Positions 10,518 to 19,912 of a DNA stretch of 64,000 nucleotides are shown in pieces. The position numbers were made by a program, and so were the translations under genes. Under the pieces are notes generated by a model. It saw nothing but the letters and a program-made list of their open reading frames with translations, ran no database searches and had not been told where the DNA came from. Position 1 is the stretch's first letter; each line of letters begins with the position of its first letter. The DNA comes from Geomonas azotofigens. Lineage in GTDB: Bacteria > Desulfobacterota > Desulfuromonadia > Geobacterales > Geobacteraceae. The stretch covers positions 186,001 through 250,000 of the forward strand of contig NZ_JAHLME010000004.1 in NCBI RefSeq assembly GCF_018919395.1. The letters run 5' to 3'.

Positions 10518-10547
10518 GTGCGGTCCTCTGATAGGTGCGTCAAAAGC

Positions 10548-10566
10548 TATCTGACGGTGACAGATA
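10548..10566. promoter_or_regulatory. Candidate operator upstream of mce
   Basis: Perfect inverted repeat TATCTG-N7-CAGATA centred about 40 bases before the mce start codon. The spacing fits a dimeric regulator, or the site overlaps a promoter. Confidence 0.4.
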
Positions 10567-10794
10567 ATATCGAAGAATCATCAAAATGCAAGCAACGGTA
10601 ATGAAAAAGTTACGTTACGGGCAGGTGACAATTCGTGAAGAAACTCTATGACAAAGTGTAGAGGGATGTGATGCGGCAAGTTGATATGCTGTGACCGAAA
10701 CAGTACTGCCGTTGAAAAGAACGAAGCTTTGCGATGTTACGGTTCCTGCCGGAACGAACTGCGCCGTTCCGGCAGGAACTTGCCGCGTCGTATT

Positions 10795-12447
10795 TTAAAG
10801 CACCACGGTTTCGCGGTGCACGCCGAAGACGCCGCGCATGACGTTGGCGATCTCGCCCAGGGTGGCGTAGCTTTTCACCGCGTCGAGGATGTACGGCATG
10901 AGGTTGTCGGTACCCTTGGCCGCCTGTTCCAGCGCCTTGAGCGTCTTCTCCACCTGGGCGCTGTCGCGCTTGGCCTTCATGGCGGTGAGGGCCTCCTTCT
11001 GCTTCACCTCGACCTCGTCGGTGACCTTGAGGAGCCCCTGGGGAGCGCCCTCCTCGACAGTGAACTTGTTCACGCCGACGATGATGGTCTCGTCCTTCTC
11101 GATGGAGCGCTGGTAGGCGTAGGCGGAATCCTGGATCTCCTTTTGCTGGAAGCCGCGGGAGATCGCCTCGACCGCGCCGCCCAGCGAGTCGATCTTCTCG
11201 ATGTAGGCCATCGCCTGTTGCTCGATCTGGTCGGTGAGCGACTCGACCAGGAAGGAACCGGCCAGGGGGTCGATGGAGTCGGCGACGCCGGACTCGTAGG
11301 CGATTACCTGCTGGGTCCTGAGCGCGATGCGCACCGACTCCTCGGTGGGAAGCGCCAGCGCCTCGTCGCGGGAGTTGGTGTGCAGCGACTGGGTGCCCCC
11401 AAGGACCGCGGCCAGCGCCTGCAGGGTGACGCGCATGATGTTGTTGTCGGGCTGCTGTGCGGTCAGGGTGCAGCCGGCGGTCTGGGTGTGGAAGCGCAGC
11501 ATCTGGGAACGCGGGTCCTTCGCCTTGAAGCGCTCGCGCATGATGCGGGACCACATGCGGCGGGCGGCGCGGAACTTGGCAACCTCCTCCAGGAGGTTGT
11601 TGTGGGCGTTGAAGAAGAAGGCGAGCCGCGGCGCGAACTCGTCCACGTCAAGACCGGCCTTGACCGCCGCCTCGACGTAGGCGATGCCGTCGGCAAGGGT
11701 GAAGGCCACTTCCTGCACCGCGGACGAGCCCGCCTCGCGGATGTGGTAGCCGGAGATGGAGATGGTGTTCCACTTGGGGACGTTGTCCTTGCAGTAGGCG
11801 AAGATGTCGGTGATGATGCGCATCGACTCCTTGGGGGGGTAGATGTAGGTGCCGCGCGCCATGTACTCCTTGAGGATGTCGTTTTGGATGGTGCCCGAGA
11901 TCTTGTCCGGGGTCACCCCCTGCTTCTCGGCCACCGCGATGTACATGGCGAGCAGGATGGACGCCGTGGAGTTGATGGTCATCGAGGTGGAGACCTTGTC
12001 CAGCGGGATGCCGTCGAAGAGGACTTCCATGTCCGCCAGGGAGTCGATGGCGACCCCGACCTTGCCCACCTCGCCGCGGCTCATGGAGGCGTCGGAGTCG
12101 TAGCCCATCTGGGTCGGGAGGTCGAAGGCGATGGAGAGGCCGGTCTGGCCGGCGGAAAGCAGGTACTTGTAGCGCTCGTTGGACTCCGCCGCGTTGCCGA
12201 AGCCGGCGTACTGACGCATGGTCCAGAACCTGCCACGGTACATGGTCGGCTGCACCCCGCGGGTGAACGGGAACTGACCCGGGAAGCCCAGGTTCTCCTC
12301 GTAGCCCGGGTAGTCGAACTGCGGCGCGTAACAACGCTCGAGTTCGTTGTCGGAGCTTGTTTTAAAAGAGCTCCTGCGCTCCGGCGCCTTGGCCATGCTC
12401 TTCTCTACGGTTGCCTGCCATGCCTGTTTCTTTTCAGAAATGCTCAT
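10795..12447 (-). CDS. Methylmalonyl-CoA mutase, large (catalytic) subunit without B12 domain
   Basis: A 550-residue TIM-barrel subunit. The substrate-channel motif [18 protein letters not shown] and the downstream [20 protein letters not shown] are diagnostic. The chain ends [12 protein letters not shown] with no C-terminal DxHxxG cobalamin domain, so it must pair with a separate B12-binding small subunit that is not in this window. It rearranges (R)-methylmalonyl-CoA to succinyl-CoA. ATG 12445-12447 follows CCAGGAGAG; an upstream start at 12466 would add 7 residues without a ribosome site. Other acyl-CoA mutases (for example ethylmalonyl- or isobutyryl-CoA) are possible but less likely next to mce. 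Confidence 0.9.
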   Translation of the reverse strand: MSISEKKQAWQATVEKSMAKAPERRSSFKTSSDNELERCYAPQFDYPGYEENLGFPGQFPFTRGVQPTMYRGRFWTMRQYAGFGNAAESNERYKYLLSAGQTGLSIAFDLPTQMGYDSDASMSRGEVGKVGVAIDSLADMEVLFDGIPLDKVSTSMTINSTASILLAMYIAVAEKQGVTPDKISGTIQNDILKEYMARGTYIYPPKESMRIITDIFAYCKDNVPKWNTISISGYHIREAGSSAVQEVAFTLADGIAYVEAAVKAGLDVDEFAPRLAFFFNAHNNLLEEVAKFRAARRMWSRIMRERFKAKDPRSQMLRFHTQTAGCTLTAQQPDNNIMRVTLQALAAVLGGTQSLHTNSRDEALALPTEESVRIALRTQQVIAYESGVADSIDPLAGSFLVESLTDQIEQQAMAYIEKIDSLGGAVEAISRGFQQKEIQDSAYAYQRSIEKDETIIVGVNKFTVEEGAPQGLLKVTDEVEVKQKEALTAMKAKRDSAQVEKTLKALEQAAKGTDNLMPYILDAVKSYATLGEIANVMRGVFGVHRETVVL

Positions 12448-12864
12448 GTTGCTCTCCTGGCGGTACAAAGTTGTGATAACAGAATGAAGCTTGCGAAAGA
12501 CGTCTTTTGTTTACGCTAAATTTTCGTGAAAGTGAATTATTTTTTCTTAACCGTGCTGCCGAGATGCTGCCGAATGGAGAGTCGGCGTTGTTCTATTTTT
12601 ATAATGCTGATTTAAATCAAAGCTACTACGTAAAAACAGTATGTTAGTGACGCAGTCTCGCCCCGGGGTGTTTTGCCGTGTTTTATTTTCGCGGCAAATT
12701 TTAAAATCCCGATTTGTCATACAAAACAGTAAAAACCGGATAACATAATGTTTTACCAGCGCTTTTGCGGATTTTTCACTTGTAAAACAACTGCGGCGCC
12801 CATATATTTCTTGGCGACCAAAAAAATCATGAGCGCCCCGCAGAGGGCAAGAGGAGAACCCCAG
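12448..12864. other. AT-rich regulatory gap between mutase and zinc-ribbon genes
   Basis: 417 bases between divergent genes, much richer in AT than the surroundings. It carries repeated GTAAAAC-type words in both orientations (12630-12640, 12728-12736, 12750-12756, 12782-12788). I saw no cobalamin-riboswitch box despite the B12-dependent mutase downstream. Confidence 0.5.
12728..12788. promoter_or_regulatory. Cluster of GTAAAAC-like motifs
   Basis: AGTAAAAAC (12728-12736), GTTTTAC (12750-12756) and GTAAAAC (12782-12788) alternate in orientation. The same word forms a perfect inverted repeat upstream of the acyl-CoA carboxylase operon at 18370-18393, hinting at one shared regulator. Confidence 0.4.
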
Positions 12865-13068
12865 ATGCAATGCCCGGTATGTAAGAACCACGAACAAAAC
12901 GCCATGGACCTTCGCTCCGGCGCCTTCAACGAGGACTTGAAGGAATGCCCCACCTGCGGCACCACCTGGTCCGTCAACCACGGCATGATGGCCATCGTCA
13001 AGGATCCGCTGGCCGACTCGTTCCTGGAGGCTCTCTCCTCCGACAACATCTGCTTCGCCGCGGCATAG
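12865..13068 (+). CDS. Small zinc-ribbon-like protein
   Basis: A 67-residue protein starting MQCPVCKNHEQNAMDLRSG with two CxxC knuckles (CPVC at residues 3-6 and CPTC near residue 31), the spacing of a rubredoxin-like zinc ribbon, and an Ala-rich C-terminus (NICFAAA). GAGGAG lies 8 bases before ATG 12865. It sits divergently from the mutase and ends in front of a hairpin pair. No specific family is recognised; a zinc-binding adaptor or transcription-associated ribbon is possible. Confidence 0.72.
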   Translation: MQCPVCKNHEQNAMDLRSGAFNEDLKECPTCGTTWSVNHGMMAIVKDPLADSFLEALSSDNICFAAA

Positions 13069-13076
13069 GCGGCCCG

Positions 13077-13114
13077 AAAAAAAACAACTGACCCTGCCTC
13101 GTGGGCGGGGTCAG
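13077..13114 (-). terminator. Terminator of the carboxylase operon
   Basis: Stem CTGACCC-GCC / GGC-GGGTCAG (13088-13114), followed on the minus strand by a T8 run (13077-13084). It lies 56 bases past the stop of the biotin carboxylase gene. Confidence 0.7.
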
Positions 13115-13125
13115 CGGATGATCAG

Positions 13126-13158
13126 AGGGCTCCGGATAGCGACATCCGGAGCCCTTTT
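13126..13158 (+). terminator. Terminator of the zinc-ribbon gene
   Basis: Perfect 12-bp stem AGGGCTCCGGAT / ATCCGGAGCCCT followed by TTTT on the plus strand. With the hairpin at 13088 it forms a convergent terminator pair. Confidence 0.75.
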
Positions 13159-13169
13159 CGCGTCCTGCC

Positions 13170-16100
13170 TTAGAGGACCGCCTTCAGGTAGTCGGAGGTG
13201 ACGGCGCGCTTCTCCTTCTCCACGGCGTTCACGTCGACTTCGACGAACTTCTCGTCCGGGGTGACCTTGAAGAGCGGCTGACCTTTCGAGACGATGGTGC
13301 CGTCGCCCGAGGTGACCAGGATCTTGTCGATGGTCCCGGCGAAGGGCGCGTACACCTTGTTGAACATCTTCATGACCTCGATGATGTAGAGCGGCTGCCC
13401 CTTCTCGAAGTGCATCCCCTCGCTGACGAAGGGGGGCATGCCCGGGGCTTCCTGCCCGTAGTACATGCCGCCGCAGGCGGCGACGATCTCGTCGGCCTTG
13501 GTGGCCGGCGGCGGGACCAGGATCTTCTTCATGCGGGCCTGCAGCTCGGGATCGTTCAGGTACTCGGGGATGGTGATCTCCAGGTCTTCCTCGACGCGCA
13601 GATCCCAGAACTTGGTGTTCTGCCCCACCAGGAACAGCATGCCCAGGAGCTCGAGGCCCGCCTCGTAGCCGAAGTGGGCGGAGCGGATCTGCTGCCAGGT
13701 GTCGGCGTCGAAGCCACCCTGCGGCTCCTCCTTGTTCACGATCTCGTTCAGCGTGAAGTACTCGTCGCGGGCGAGACCGAAGTGCTCGCGCAGGGTCTTG
13801 GAGAAACTAAGCGCCTGCTGCAAGAGCTCGTTGTCGTGGCTCCAGATGATTTCGGCGGCCGGCTTGTGCGGCCTGTGGTTCATGTGCAGGTACTCGTAGG
13901 TCTCGTTCAGGACACCCACCGGGTTTCTCAGCCAGACCACCTTGCCGTTGTCGATCCTGAAGTTCTTGGTGTTGATGGAGAGCCAGCCGGAGAGCAGGTG
14001 CGGGTCGCCCAGGAGTCGCTCGATGGGACGGATGATCAGGGTCCCCTTGCGGTCCAGAAGCGAAGCCATGTTCTTGGATTCCTTGGCCTGGACCTCGGGC
14101 TCGGCGTACGCCTCGGCGACACGCTTGGCGTAGTGCTTCTTCATCTGCAGGAAGGCGTAGACCGGGTCGAGCTTGTTGGCCTCTTCCTTGAGCGTTCCCA
14201 CCAGGGTCAGGTAGGGAACCACGAAGCGGGTGGTGGGCTTCGCCATCACGTTCCTGCCCAGGAACCAGTTCACCAGGCCGTAGTGGAACTCAAGGTTGGT
14301 GGCGAGGTCGGAGCCGCGCAGGGTGGTGGCGCGCAGCACCTCGGACATCTTGTCGTAGCTCGTTTTCCTGTCCTCGCCGGTGGTGAGCAGGAGCGCGATG
14401 TTGGAGTCATAGGCGCCGGCCACCTTGTATTTCATGAAGATGCCGGTGTCGGGGTTCAGCATGCTGATCCCCTGGTCGTCGCGGATCTCCCCCTCGATCG
14501 GCTTGGACCAGTAGCGGATCATGCCGCCGGCGTGCGGCGAGAGGGAGGCGTCGGTTGCGTTCAGACGCGCCTCGACGGCCGCGTTCATCCGGACGAAACG
14601 CTGCGGCTTGGGAACCCGTTTCCGGTGCCGGGCAAGGATGGCCATCGCCTCGACCAGGCTCTCCACCACGAAGAAGTCGTTCGGGTCCTCCGGGTTGACG
14701 AACTTGAGCGCGTAGCAGAGCTCGGTGACGCGGTGCTCCACCTGGATCCTCGTGTTGACCTCCATGAAGTAGTGGCGGTCGCGGTCCACGATGCACTCGA
14801 AGGTGGAGGCGGAGTCAAGACCTACCGCCTTGCCGAAGCGCTCGGATTCCTCCTCCATCCTCTTCAGGACCTTGAGGTCGCTCTCGAGGGCCTTCACCTC
14901 GGCCTTGCGGCCGGCGGCCTTGGCCTCCTCGATGGCGGTCATGAGCCCTTCCTGGGTCACCGACACCTCGAGGAGCTTCTGCTCGTGCATCTGCAGGGAG
15001 CAGTCGCGGCCGCCCAGGGCGATGCACCAGTCGCCGTTACCCAAGAGCTGGATCTCGTTGTGCCTGGTCTGCTCGATGTTGAGCTCGACCAGGACGTTCT
15101 TGTTGTCGCCCACGCCGTTGGCCTTCACCTCGTTGAGGATCTCGCGCACCAGGCCCGGGGCCTCGGAAGCCGCCTTGGCGATATCGGCATCGGAGGCGTT
15201 CTTCTTGTTCAGCAGATCGGCCCCCAAGAGGCGCTGCCCCTTGCCGCCGCCGCCGCCGATGGCTTTGAGGCGGACGCGGGACTGCGGGTGCTTCTTCAGC
15301 ATGGCGGCGCACTCGGCCTCGACCTGGGCGCAGAGCTCCTCGATGGAGAAGAGGTCGATCCCCTTGTTGTAGGAGGCGTACAGAATGTGGTCGGCGAGGT
15401 CCTCCAGGGAGAGCTTCTCGTCGGCGAGCACCTTGGCGTCGCACTCGAGCCCGTCGGAGGCCACCAGGGCCAGGAGCTTCTCGCGGCTGCCGTGCTTTTT
15501 CACCAGGGTGCGGGCGGTGACGTTGTCGATACCGGGGGTGACCGAGACGTTGACCGAGAGGGCGGTACGCTTCGCCTCGTCCTTCTTGCCGGCGCCGGTC
15601 TGGGTGGCGGCGCAGGGGCCGATGAAATTCAGCCCCGCCTTCTCGATGGCGCCGACGAACTCGTCGTCCTCGGCCATGAAGCCGTAGCCGGCGAAGATGG
15701 CGTTGTAGCCGTTATCGAGCGCGATGCCGATGATCTGGTGGATGCGCTCGACGCGCTCCTCCTTGCTGGCGCCGGTGTAGTCGGGCACGCGGTGCACGCG
15801 GGTGGAGTCGGTCAGGGTGCGCAGCTCCGGGGCGAGCGCGTTCGGGTAGACGATGGAGTCCTTCTCGGAGAGGAGGATGCCGTAGTGGGTGATCCCCATC
15901 TCCTGGTAGACGTCCATGGCCTCCTTGCGGATCGGTCCGCGGCAGACGATGAGCGGCTTGAGATCCTCGCAGGCGAAGGAGCGGACCCAGGCGGAGGGCG
16001 ACAGGGAAAGCCTGCGGTCCCGGTGGATCATCGGGTTCTTGGTGTATTGGTCGGACGTGTGTGCCATCGATTTCATCTCCGTTACGTTATAAAGCGCGGA

Positions 16101-16208
16101 CGAGGGGCGGGCACCCTGGCGCGCCAGCGCGCCCTGCCCGAATCCAGCCGTCTCGGGAGCCAGGCTCCCCCCCTGCGCGATTCCAATTCCCATATCAGTA
16201 GTCGCCAT
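13170..16208 (-). CDS. Biotin carboxylase/biotin carrier fusion of an acyl-CoA carboxylase
   Basis: A 1012-residue protein. The N-terminal half carries a biotin-carboxylase ATP-grasp core (FIGPCAATQTGAGKKDEAK, the glycine-rich RLKAIGGGGGKGQRLL, and EVNTRIQVEHRVTE) and the C-terminus a biotinyl domain with IIEVMKMF, biotin attachment at about Lys947. About 300 residues between the two do not match a plain biotin carboxylase, and a coiled-coil-like stretch (AIEEAKAAGRKAEVKALESD) interrupts the ATP-grasp region. ATG 16206-16208 has GGGAG 8 bases upstream and lies at the carboxyltransferase stop, so translation is coupled; ATG 16074-16076 is a weaker alternative. Propionyl-CoA is the likely substrate given mce and the mutase nearby; acetyl-CoA or pyruvate cannot be excluded. 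Confidence 0.85.
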   Translation of the reverse strand: MATTDMGIGIAQGGSLAPETAGFGQGALARQGARPSSALYNVTEMKSMAHTSDQYTKNPMIHRDRRLSLSPSAWVRSFACEDLKPLIVCRGPIRKEAMDVYQEMGITHYGILLSEKDSIVYPNALAPELRTLTDSTRVHRVPDYTGASKEERVERIHQIIGIALDNGYNAIFAGYGFMAEDDEFVGAIEKAGLNFIGPCAATQTGAGKKDEAKRTALSVNVSVTPGIDNVTARTLVKKHGSREKLLALVASDGLECDAKVLADEKLSLEDLADHILYASYNKGIDLFSIEELCAQVEAECAAMLKKHPQSRVRLKAIGGGGGKGQRLLGADLLNKKNASDADIAKAASEAPGLVREILNEVKANGVGDNKNVLVELNIEQTRHNEIQLLGNGDWCIALGGRDCSLQMHEQKLLEVSVTQEGLMTAIEEAKAAGRKAEVKALESDLKVLKRMEEESERFGKAVGLDSASTFECIVDRDRHYFMEVNTRIQVEHRVTELCYALKFVNPEDPNDFFVVESLVEAMAILARHRKRVPKPQRFVRMNAAVEARLNATDASLSPHAGGMIRYWSKPIEGEIRDDQGISMLNPDTGIFMKYKVAGAYDSNIALLLTTGEDRKTSYDKMSEVLRATTLRGSDLATNLEFHYGLVNWFLGRNVMAKPTTRFVVPYLTLVGTLKEEANKLDPVYAFLQMKKHYAKRVAEAYAEPEVQAKESKNMASLLDRKGTLIIRPIERLLGDPHLLSGWLSINTKNFRIDNGKVVWLRNPVGVLNETYEYLHMNHRPHKPAAEIIWSHDNELLQQALSFSKTLREHFGLARDEYFTLNEIVNKEEPQGGFDADTWQQIRSAHFGYEAGLELLGMLFLVGQNTKFWDLRVEEDLEITIPEYLNDPELQARMKKILVPPPATKADEIVAACGGMYYGQEAPGMPPFVSEGMHFEKGQPLYIIEVMKMFNKVYAPFAGTIDKILVTSGDGTIVSKGQPLFKVTPDEKFVEVDVNAVEKEKRAVTSDYLKAVL

Positions 16209-17932
16209 TAGTGGAACTCCCTTTGTACGGACTGCATCGGGCCCGGTTTGTAGTGACGCAGGAAGAAGTTGATGTTCTCACCGAGCACCTTCCTCAGGTC
16301 GGTCGGCATGACCAGCGAGGAGATGGAGCCCAGGGAGAGGGCCTCTTTCGGGTTCATCAGCTCTTTCTCGTAGCGGCTGTTGAGGAGCGCCTCCTCGGCC
16401 TTGAGCCAGTCGGCGGCCTCCTTCTCGGCGTCGGCCTTGGCGAGCTCCGGCTTGACGCCGGCTTCGACCCTCTCCTGGGTGCCGCGCTTGACGCGCTCGA
16501 TGACGGCGTTCCTGATCTTTCTCAGTTCGTCCTTGTAGACGAACTCCTTGCCTGCCGGCCCCATGACCGCGAGGCGGGTGGTGGGGAGGGCGAGCACCAG
16601 GTCGGCGCCGGTCGGGTAGTTGTTGTAGGAGGCGTAGGCGCCGCCGTAGGCGTTCCTGAGGATCAGCAGGATGCGCGGGGTGCGGATGTCGACGATGGAG
16701 TCGAGCATGGCGCGGCCGGCCTGGACGATGCCGCGGGCCTCCTGCTCGCGACCCGGGAGGAAGCCGGTGGTGTCCTCCATGAAGATCATCGGGATGTTGT
16801 AGATGTTGCAGAAGCGGTTGAAGCGGGCGATCTTGTAGGCCGCGTCGCAGTCGATCTGGCCGGAGTCGACGGCGGAGTTGTTGGCGACGAAGCCGACCAC
16901 GTTGCCGCCCAGGCGGCCGAAGGCGGTGACGACGTTGCGGGCGCGGTCCCGCTGCATCTCGAAGTAGTCGCCGTGGTCGCAGATCTGCTGGATGATGATG
17001 GAGACGTCGAACGGCGTGTTGAAGCCGGTCGGGGAGTTGAAGGCCTTCTTGAGGAGCGTGTTGATCTCCCAGGTCTTACGGTCCAAAGGATCGCTGGTCT
17101 CCTGGTAGGGGGCCATCACGGAGTTGTTGTCCGGGATGTAGTTGAGCAGCATGATCGCGGTCCTGAGCGCCCCGACCTCGTCCTCGACGGTCAGGTCGGC
17201 GACGCCGGACTGCCCGTGCACCTTGGGTCCGCCGAGATCTTCCGGGGTGACGTCCTCGCCGAGCACGCTTTTCACGACGCCCGGGCCGGTGAGGCCGAAG
17301 AAGGTGTCCTTGGGCTGAATCACGAAGCTCCCCTGGCGCGGCAGGTAGGAGCCGCCGCCGGCGTTGAAGCCGAACATGCACATGATGGAGGGAACCACGC
17401 CGGAGATCTTCCTGAGCGCGGTGAAGGCCTCGGCGTAGCCGTCCAGGCCGCCCACGCCCGCCGGAACGAAGGCGCCCGCGGAGTCGTTCATGCCGATGAC
17501 CGGGATCCCCTTCTCGCCCGCCATGTAGAAGAGGCGGGCCAGCTTGTTGCCGTTGGTGGCGTCCATGGAGCCGGCGCGCACGGTGAAATCGTGGCCGTAC
17601 ACCGCGACGTCGCGGCCGTGGATGTTCAGGATGCCGGTCACCAGCGAGGCGCCGTCCAGGTTCTTGCCCCAGTTCTGGAACAGGATGTTGGGCTCGGCCT
17701 CGGTCAGGACGCGGATCCTTTCCCAAACGGTCATGCGCTTTTTAAAGTGCTGTTTCTCGATCTGGTCGATGCTCACCGACTTGATGGGGCGCTGGATCAG
17801 GTCGTAACCTTCCTTCATCGCCTCTTCGTAGCCGCCCGTGGCGCGGGAAATCTCGCCGGGGATGTTGAACTCGACCTTCTCCGCTACGTCAAACGGATTC
17901 TTCAATGAGGGCTTGATCATTTTATTCGACAT
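16208..17932 (-). CDS. Acyl-CoA carboxylase, carboxyltransferase subunit (probably propionyl-CoA)
   Basis: A 574-residue crotonase-fold carboxyltransferase with both halves of the active site: oxyanion glycines in [13 protein letters not shown] and [20 protein letters not shown] plus [13 protein letters not shown]. It transfers the carboxyl group from carboxybiotin on the partner encoded immediately downstream. The start is set at ATG 17930-17932 because GGAAGG sits 9 bases before it; the ATG three codons earlier touches that box. The PccB/MmdA-like architecture and the genomic setting support methylmalonyl-CoA formation, but the specificity residue was not assigned. It is first gene of a two-gene operon with a long leader. 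Confidence 0.87.
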   Translation of the reverse strand: MSNKMIKPSLKNPFDVAEKVEFNIPGEISRATGGYEEAMKEGYDLIQRPIKSVSIDQIEKQHFKKRMTVWERIRVLTEAEPNILFQNWGKNLDGASLVTGILNIHGRDVAVYGHDFTVRAGSMDATNGNKLARLFYMAGEKGIPVIGMNDSAGAFVPAGVGGLDGYAEAFTALRKISGVVPSIMCMFGFNAGGGSYLPRQGSFVIQPKDTFFGLTGPGVVKSVLGEDVTPEDLGGPKVHGQSGVADLTVEDEVGALRTAIMLLNYIPDNNSVMAPYQETSDPLDRKTWEINTLLKKAFNSPTGFNTPFDVSIIIQQICDHGDYFEMQRDRARNVVTAFGRLGGNVVGFVANNSAVDSGQIDCDAAYKIARFNRFCNIYNIPMIFMEDTTGFLPGREQEARGIVQAGRAMLDSIVDIRTPRILLILRNAYGGAYASYNNYPTGADLVLALPTTRLAVMGPAGKEFVYKDELRKIRNAVIERVKRGTQERVEAGVKPELAKADAEKEAADWLKAEEALLNSRYEKELMNPKEALSLGSISSLVMPTDLRKVLGENINFFLRHYKPGPMQSVQREFH

Positions 17933-18369
17933 TGTTGGCATCCTTCCGGGCTGTGGGATTTTGCATCTGTTTGGGGGGTGCTGCGAAGTTCATCTACTTC
18001 CTCCTGGCGTTGATATTAAAAAACTGTTACGAAAGTTCGTCAGTTATCGAAAACGTCAACCTCCGGACGGTGAAAAACGCCGTTCCTTGTGGAGGATTTT
18101 TTTAGTCTCCCTTAAAGCGGAGGGCAAGGAGACGGTGTCCGCCGGCTGCCGAGGTATGCGGGGTCCTGGGGGCGCCGGAGGGTAGATGCTGCTCTATTGC
18201 AGGTATTTAGCGAATCTGAAGGGGGTGTGACGCTAAGAGAGGTACGTTTTGGCCGGGCAGGTGGATCTTCCTTAGTCTATCGAACAGTTCCCGAAATTTC
18301 ATTTTGGCTAAATGAGATTTCGGGCTGATTTAACCTGGCCTGGGTGCGCCGCAACGGCTAATGAGACTT

Positions 18370-18393
18370 AGTAAAACGAACTATTGTTTTACT
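18370..18393. promoter_or_regulatory. Candidate operator AGTAAAAC-N8-GTTTTACT
   Basis: A perfect 8-bp inverted repeat with an 8-bp spacer. It starts about 10 bases downstream of the predicted transcription start of the carboxylase operon, a position expected for repression. Related words occur before the methylmalonyl-CoA mutase. Confidence 0.55.
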
Positions 18394-18409
18394 TTTTAGG
18401 CGCGTACCT

Positions 18410-18438
18410 TTCATAAGGTTTTGCTTGGCTTTTGTCAA
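18410..18438 (-). promoter_or_regulatory. Sigma70-type promoter of carboxylase operon
   Basis: Minus strand TTGACA (18433-18438), 17-base spacer, TATGAA (18410-18415). Confidence 0.6.
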
Positions 18439-18518
18439 TAAGAAAAAGAATGTATACAGGCAAACTGTCGGAAATACGTAGGGTTCTAAAGTGGGGCTAA
18501 AAAGGAGGGGGGAGGGGG

Positions 18519-18540
18519 CTGACAGGGGTTTCCTGTCAGC
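18519..18540 (-). terminator. Hairpin overlapping the glcF stop codon
   Basis: A perfect 9-bp stem GCTGACAGG / CCTGTCAGC spans the glcF stop. On the minus strand a C-rich run and then TTTTT follow. It is probably a terminator, although the T-run is distant. Confidence 0.5.
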
Positions 18541-19816
18541 GCCTGATTTTGCGGGCCAGAAGCTCGACGGTATGCAATACCCTCGTTTTATCTCCTGCCT
18601 GTTTTAGGCCGTCGGAGAGCTGCATGATGCAGCCGGGGCAGCCGGTGACCACGGCGTCGGCGCCGGTGTCGATGATCGCCTTGCTCTTGCCGGCGTTGAT
18701 GTCGAGGGAGCTCTCGTAGTGGTAGACGTTGAAGGTGCCGCCCAGTCCGCAGCAGCGGTCGGCCCCTTCCATCTCCACCAGGTCGAGCCCGGGGGTCTCC
18801 TTGAGCAGGGCGCGCGGCTGCTTCGCGATGCCGGCGGTCCTGTGGTGGCAGGGGTCGTGGTAGGTGACGCGCAAACGCTGGCCGGTGCCGGTCTCTTCCG
18901 GGTGCAGTCCCAGCTTCTGCAAGAGGACCGCCGCATCCACCGTTTTATCCGCGACCGCCTGGAGCCGCGCCTTCAGTTCCGGGTTCCGCTTCCCTATCAC
19001 CAGCGGGTAGAGCTTGTGCAGCGCGCCGCCGCAGGTGGCGCAGGCGGTCATCACGTAATCCGCCTCATGTTTCTCGATGGCGGCAAGGTTCTGCTCGGCC
19101 AGTTCGCGCACCGTCTCCAGGTCGCCGCCGGACATGCCGGGCAGGCCACAGCACTGCTGCCCCTGGGGGATGATCACGGTGCACCCCAGGTGTCGGAACA
19201 GCGCGAGCGTCGCTTCGCCGATCTCGGTATAGACGAAGTTGGTCATGCAGCCGACGAAGAAGACTATCGTGGGCTTGCCCGGCTCCCCCTTGATGATTTC
19301 GGGATGCCGTTTCATAAACGGCTTCTTGGCGATCTGCGGGATGTGACGGCTGCCGCCGATGAACGGCATCGGGAAACGGAGCCTGAGGCCGGAGGTGCTG
19401 GGGACCTTTCTGAAGAAGATGGGGCCGAGCACCGCGGCGGCGAGAGCGCCGAAGTTCATCAGCTTGCGGTTTCTGATCACCTGGCCCACGGCCTTGTGGA
19501 AGGTGGTGAGGCCGCGCCGCTGCGCCAGGGCCTCGCGGGCCGCGATGACGATCTCGTCGGTGGGGACCTGGTTCGGGCACTTGTCCACGCAGCTGCCGCA
19601 CAAAAGGCATTTGGACATGGCCGAGTAGGTGCCGTCGTCGAGGGTGATGTCACCTTTCACCAGGTGCTGGGCCAGGGCCACCTTGCCGCGCGCCGTGGCC
19701 GGCTCGCGCTGGAAGGTGCCGAAGGCGGGGCAGTTGGCGCGGCAGGCGCCGCACTTGACGCATTTCTTCATCTCTTGAGCTACCCGCTCGAGCGGGTCGA
19801 TGTGCTTCTTGGTCAT
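18536..19816 (-). CDS. glcF: Glycolate/lactate oxidase iron-sulfur subunit GlcF-like
   Basis: A 426-residue protein with two N-terminal [4Fe-4S] motifs (CVKCGACRANCP and CLLCGSCVDKCP) and two cysteine-rich CCG domains (QQCCGLPGMSGG and DRCCGLGGTFNVYH), the GlcF/LldE/heterodisulfide reductase-like layout. It passes electrons from the flavin subunit encoded upstream (glcD) towards the quinone pool. ATG 19814-19816 is used; a TTG at 19838 adds 8 residues and has no ribosome site. The gap to glcD is about 96 bases. D-lactate or glycolate are the likely substrates; the neighbouring LarA homologue favours lactate. Confidence 0.92.
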   Translation of the reverse strand: MTKKHIDPLERVAQEMKKCVKCGACRANCPAFGTFQREPATARGKVALAQHLVKGDITLDDGTYSAMSKCLLCGSCVDKCPNQVPTDEIVIAAREALAQRRGLTTFHKAVGQVIRNRKLMNFGALAAAVLGPIFFRKVPSTSGLRLRFPMPFIGGSRHIPQIAKKPFMKRHPEIIKGEPGKPTIVFFVGCMTNFVYTEIGEATLALFRHLGCTVIIPQGQQCCGLPGMSGGDLETVRELAEQNLAAIEKHEADYVMTACATCGGALHKLYPLVIGKRNPELKARLQAVADKTVDAAVLLQKLGLHPEETGTGQRLRVTYHDPCHHRTAGIAKQPRALLKETPGLDLVEMEGADRCCGLGGTFNVYHYESSLDINAGKSKAIIDTGADAVVTGCPGCIMQLSDGLKQAGDKTRVLHTVELLARKIRR

Positions 19817-19912
19817 GCCTTGGTCTCTTTCTAAAAGCAATGGGAGCTATGGGAGGTCTGGGAATGATGGGAGCCCCATAGCCGATCGTCCATTGTGGGT
19901 TGTCAATTGCCG

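Larger units (their letters stand above)
17933..18535 (-). other. Long leader and control region of the carboxylase operon
   Basis: About 600 bases with no convincing gene. It contains a strong promoter match (18410-18438), a perfect inverted repeat just downstream of the predicted start (18370-18393), and about 470 bases of predicted untranslated leader. No known riboswitch was recognised. Confidence 0.5.

Noticed and set aside
12448-12864. Cobalamin riboswitch before the B12-dependent mutase
   Set aside because: No B12-box-like sequence or matching stem arrangement was seen by eye.
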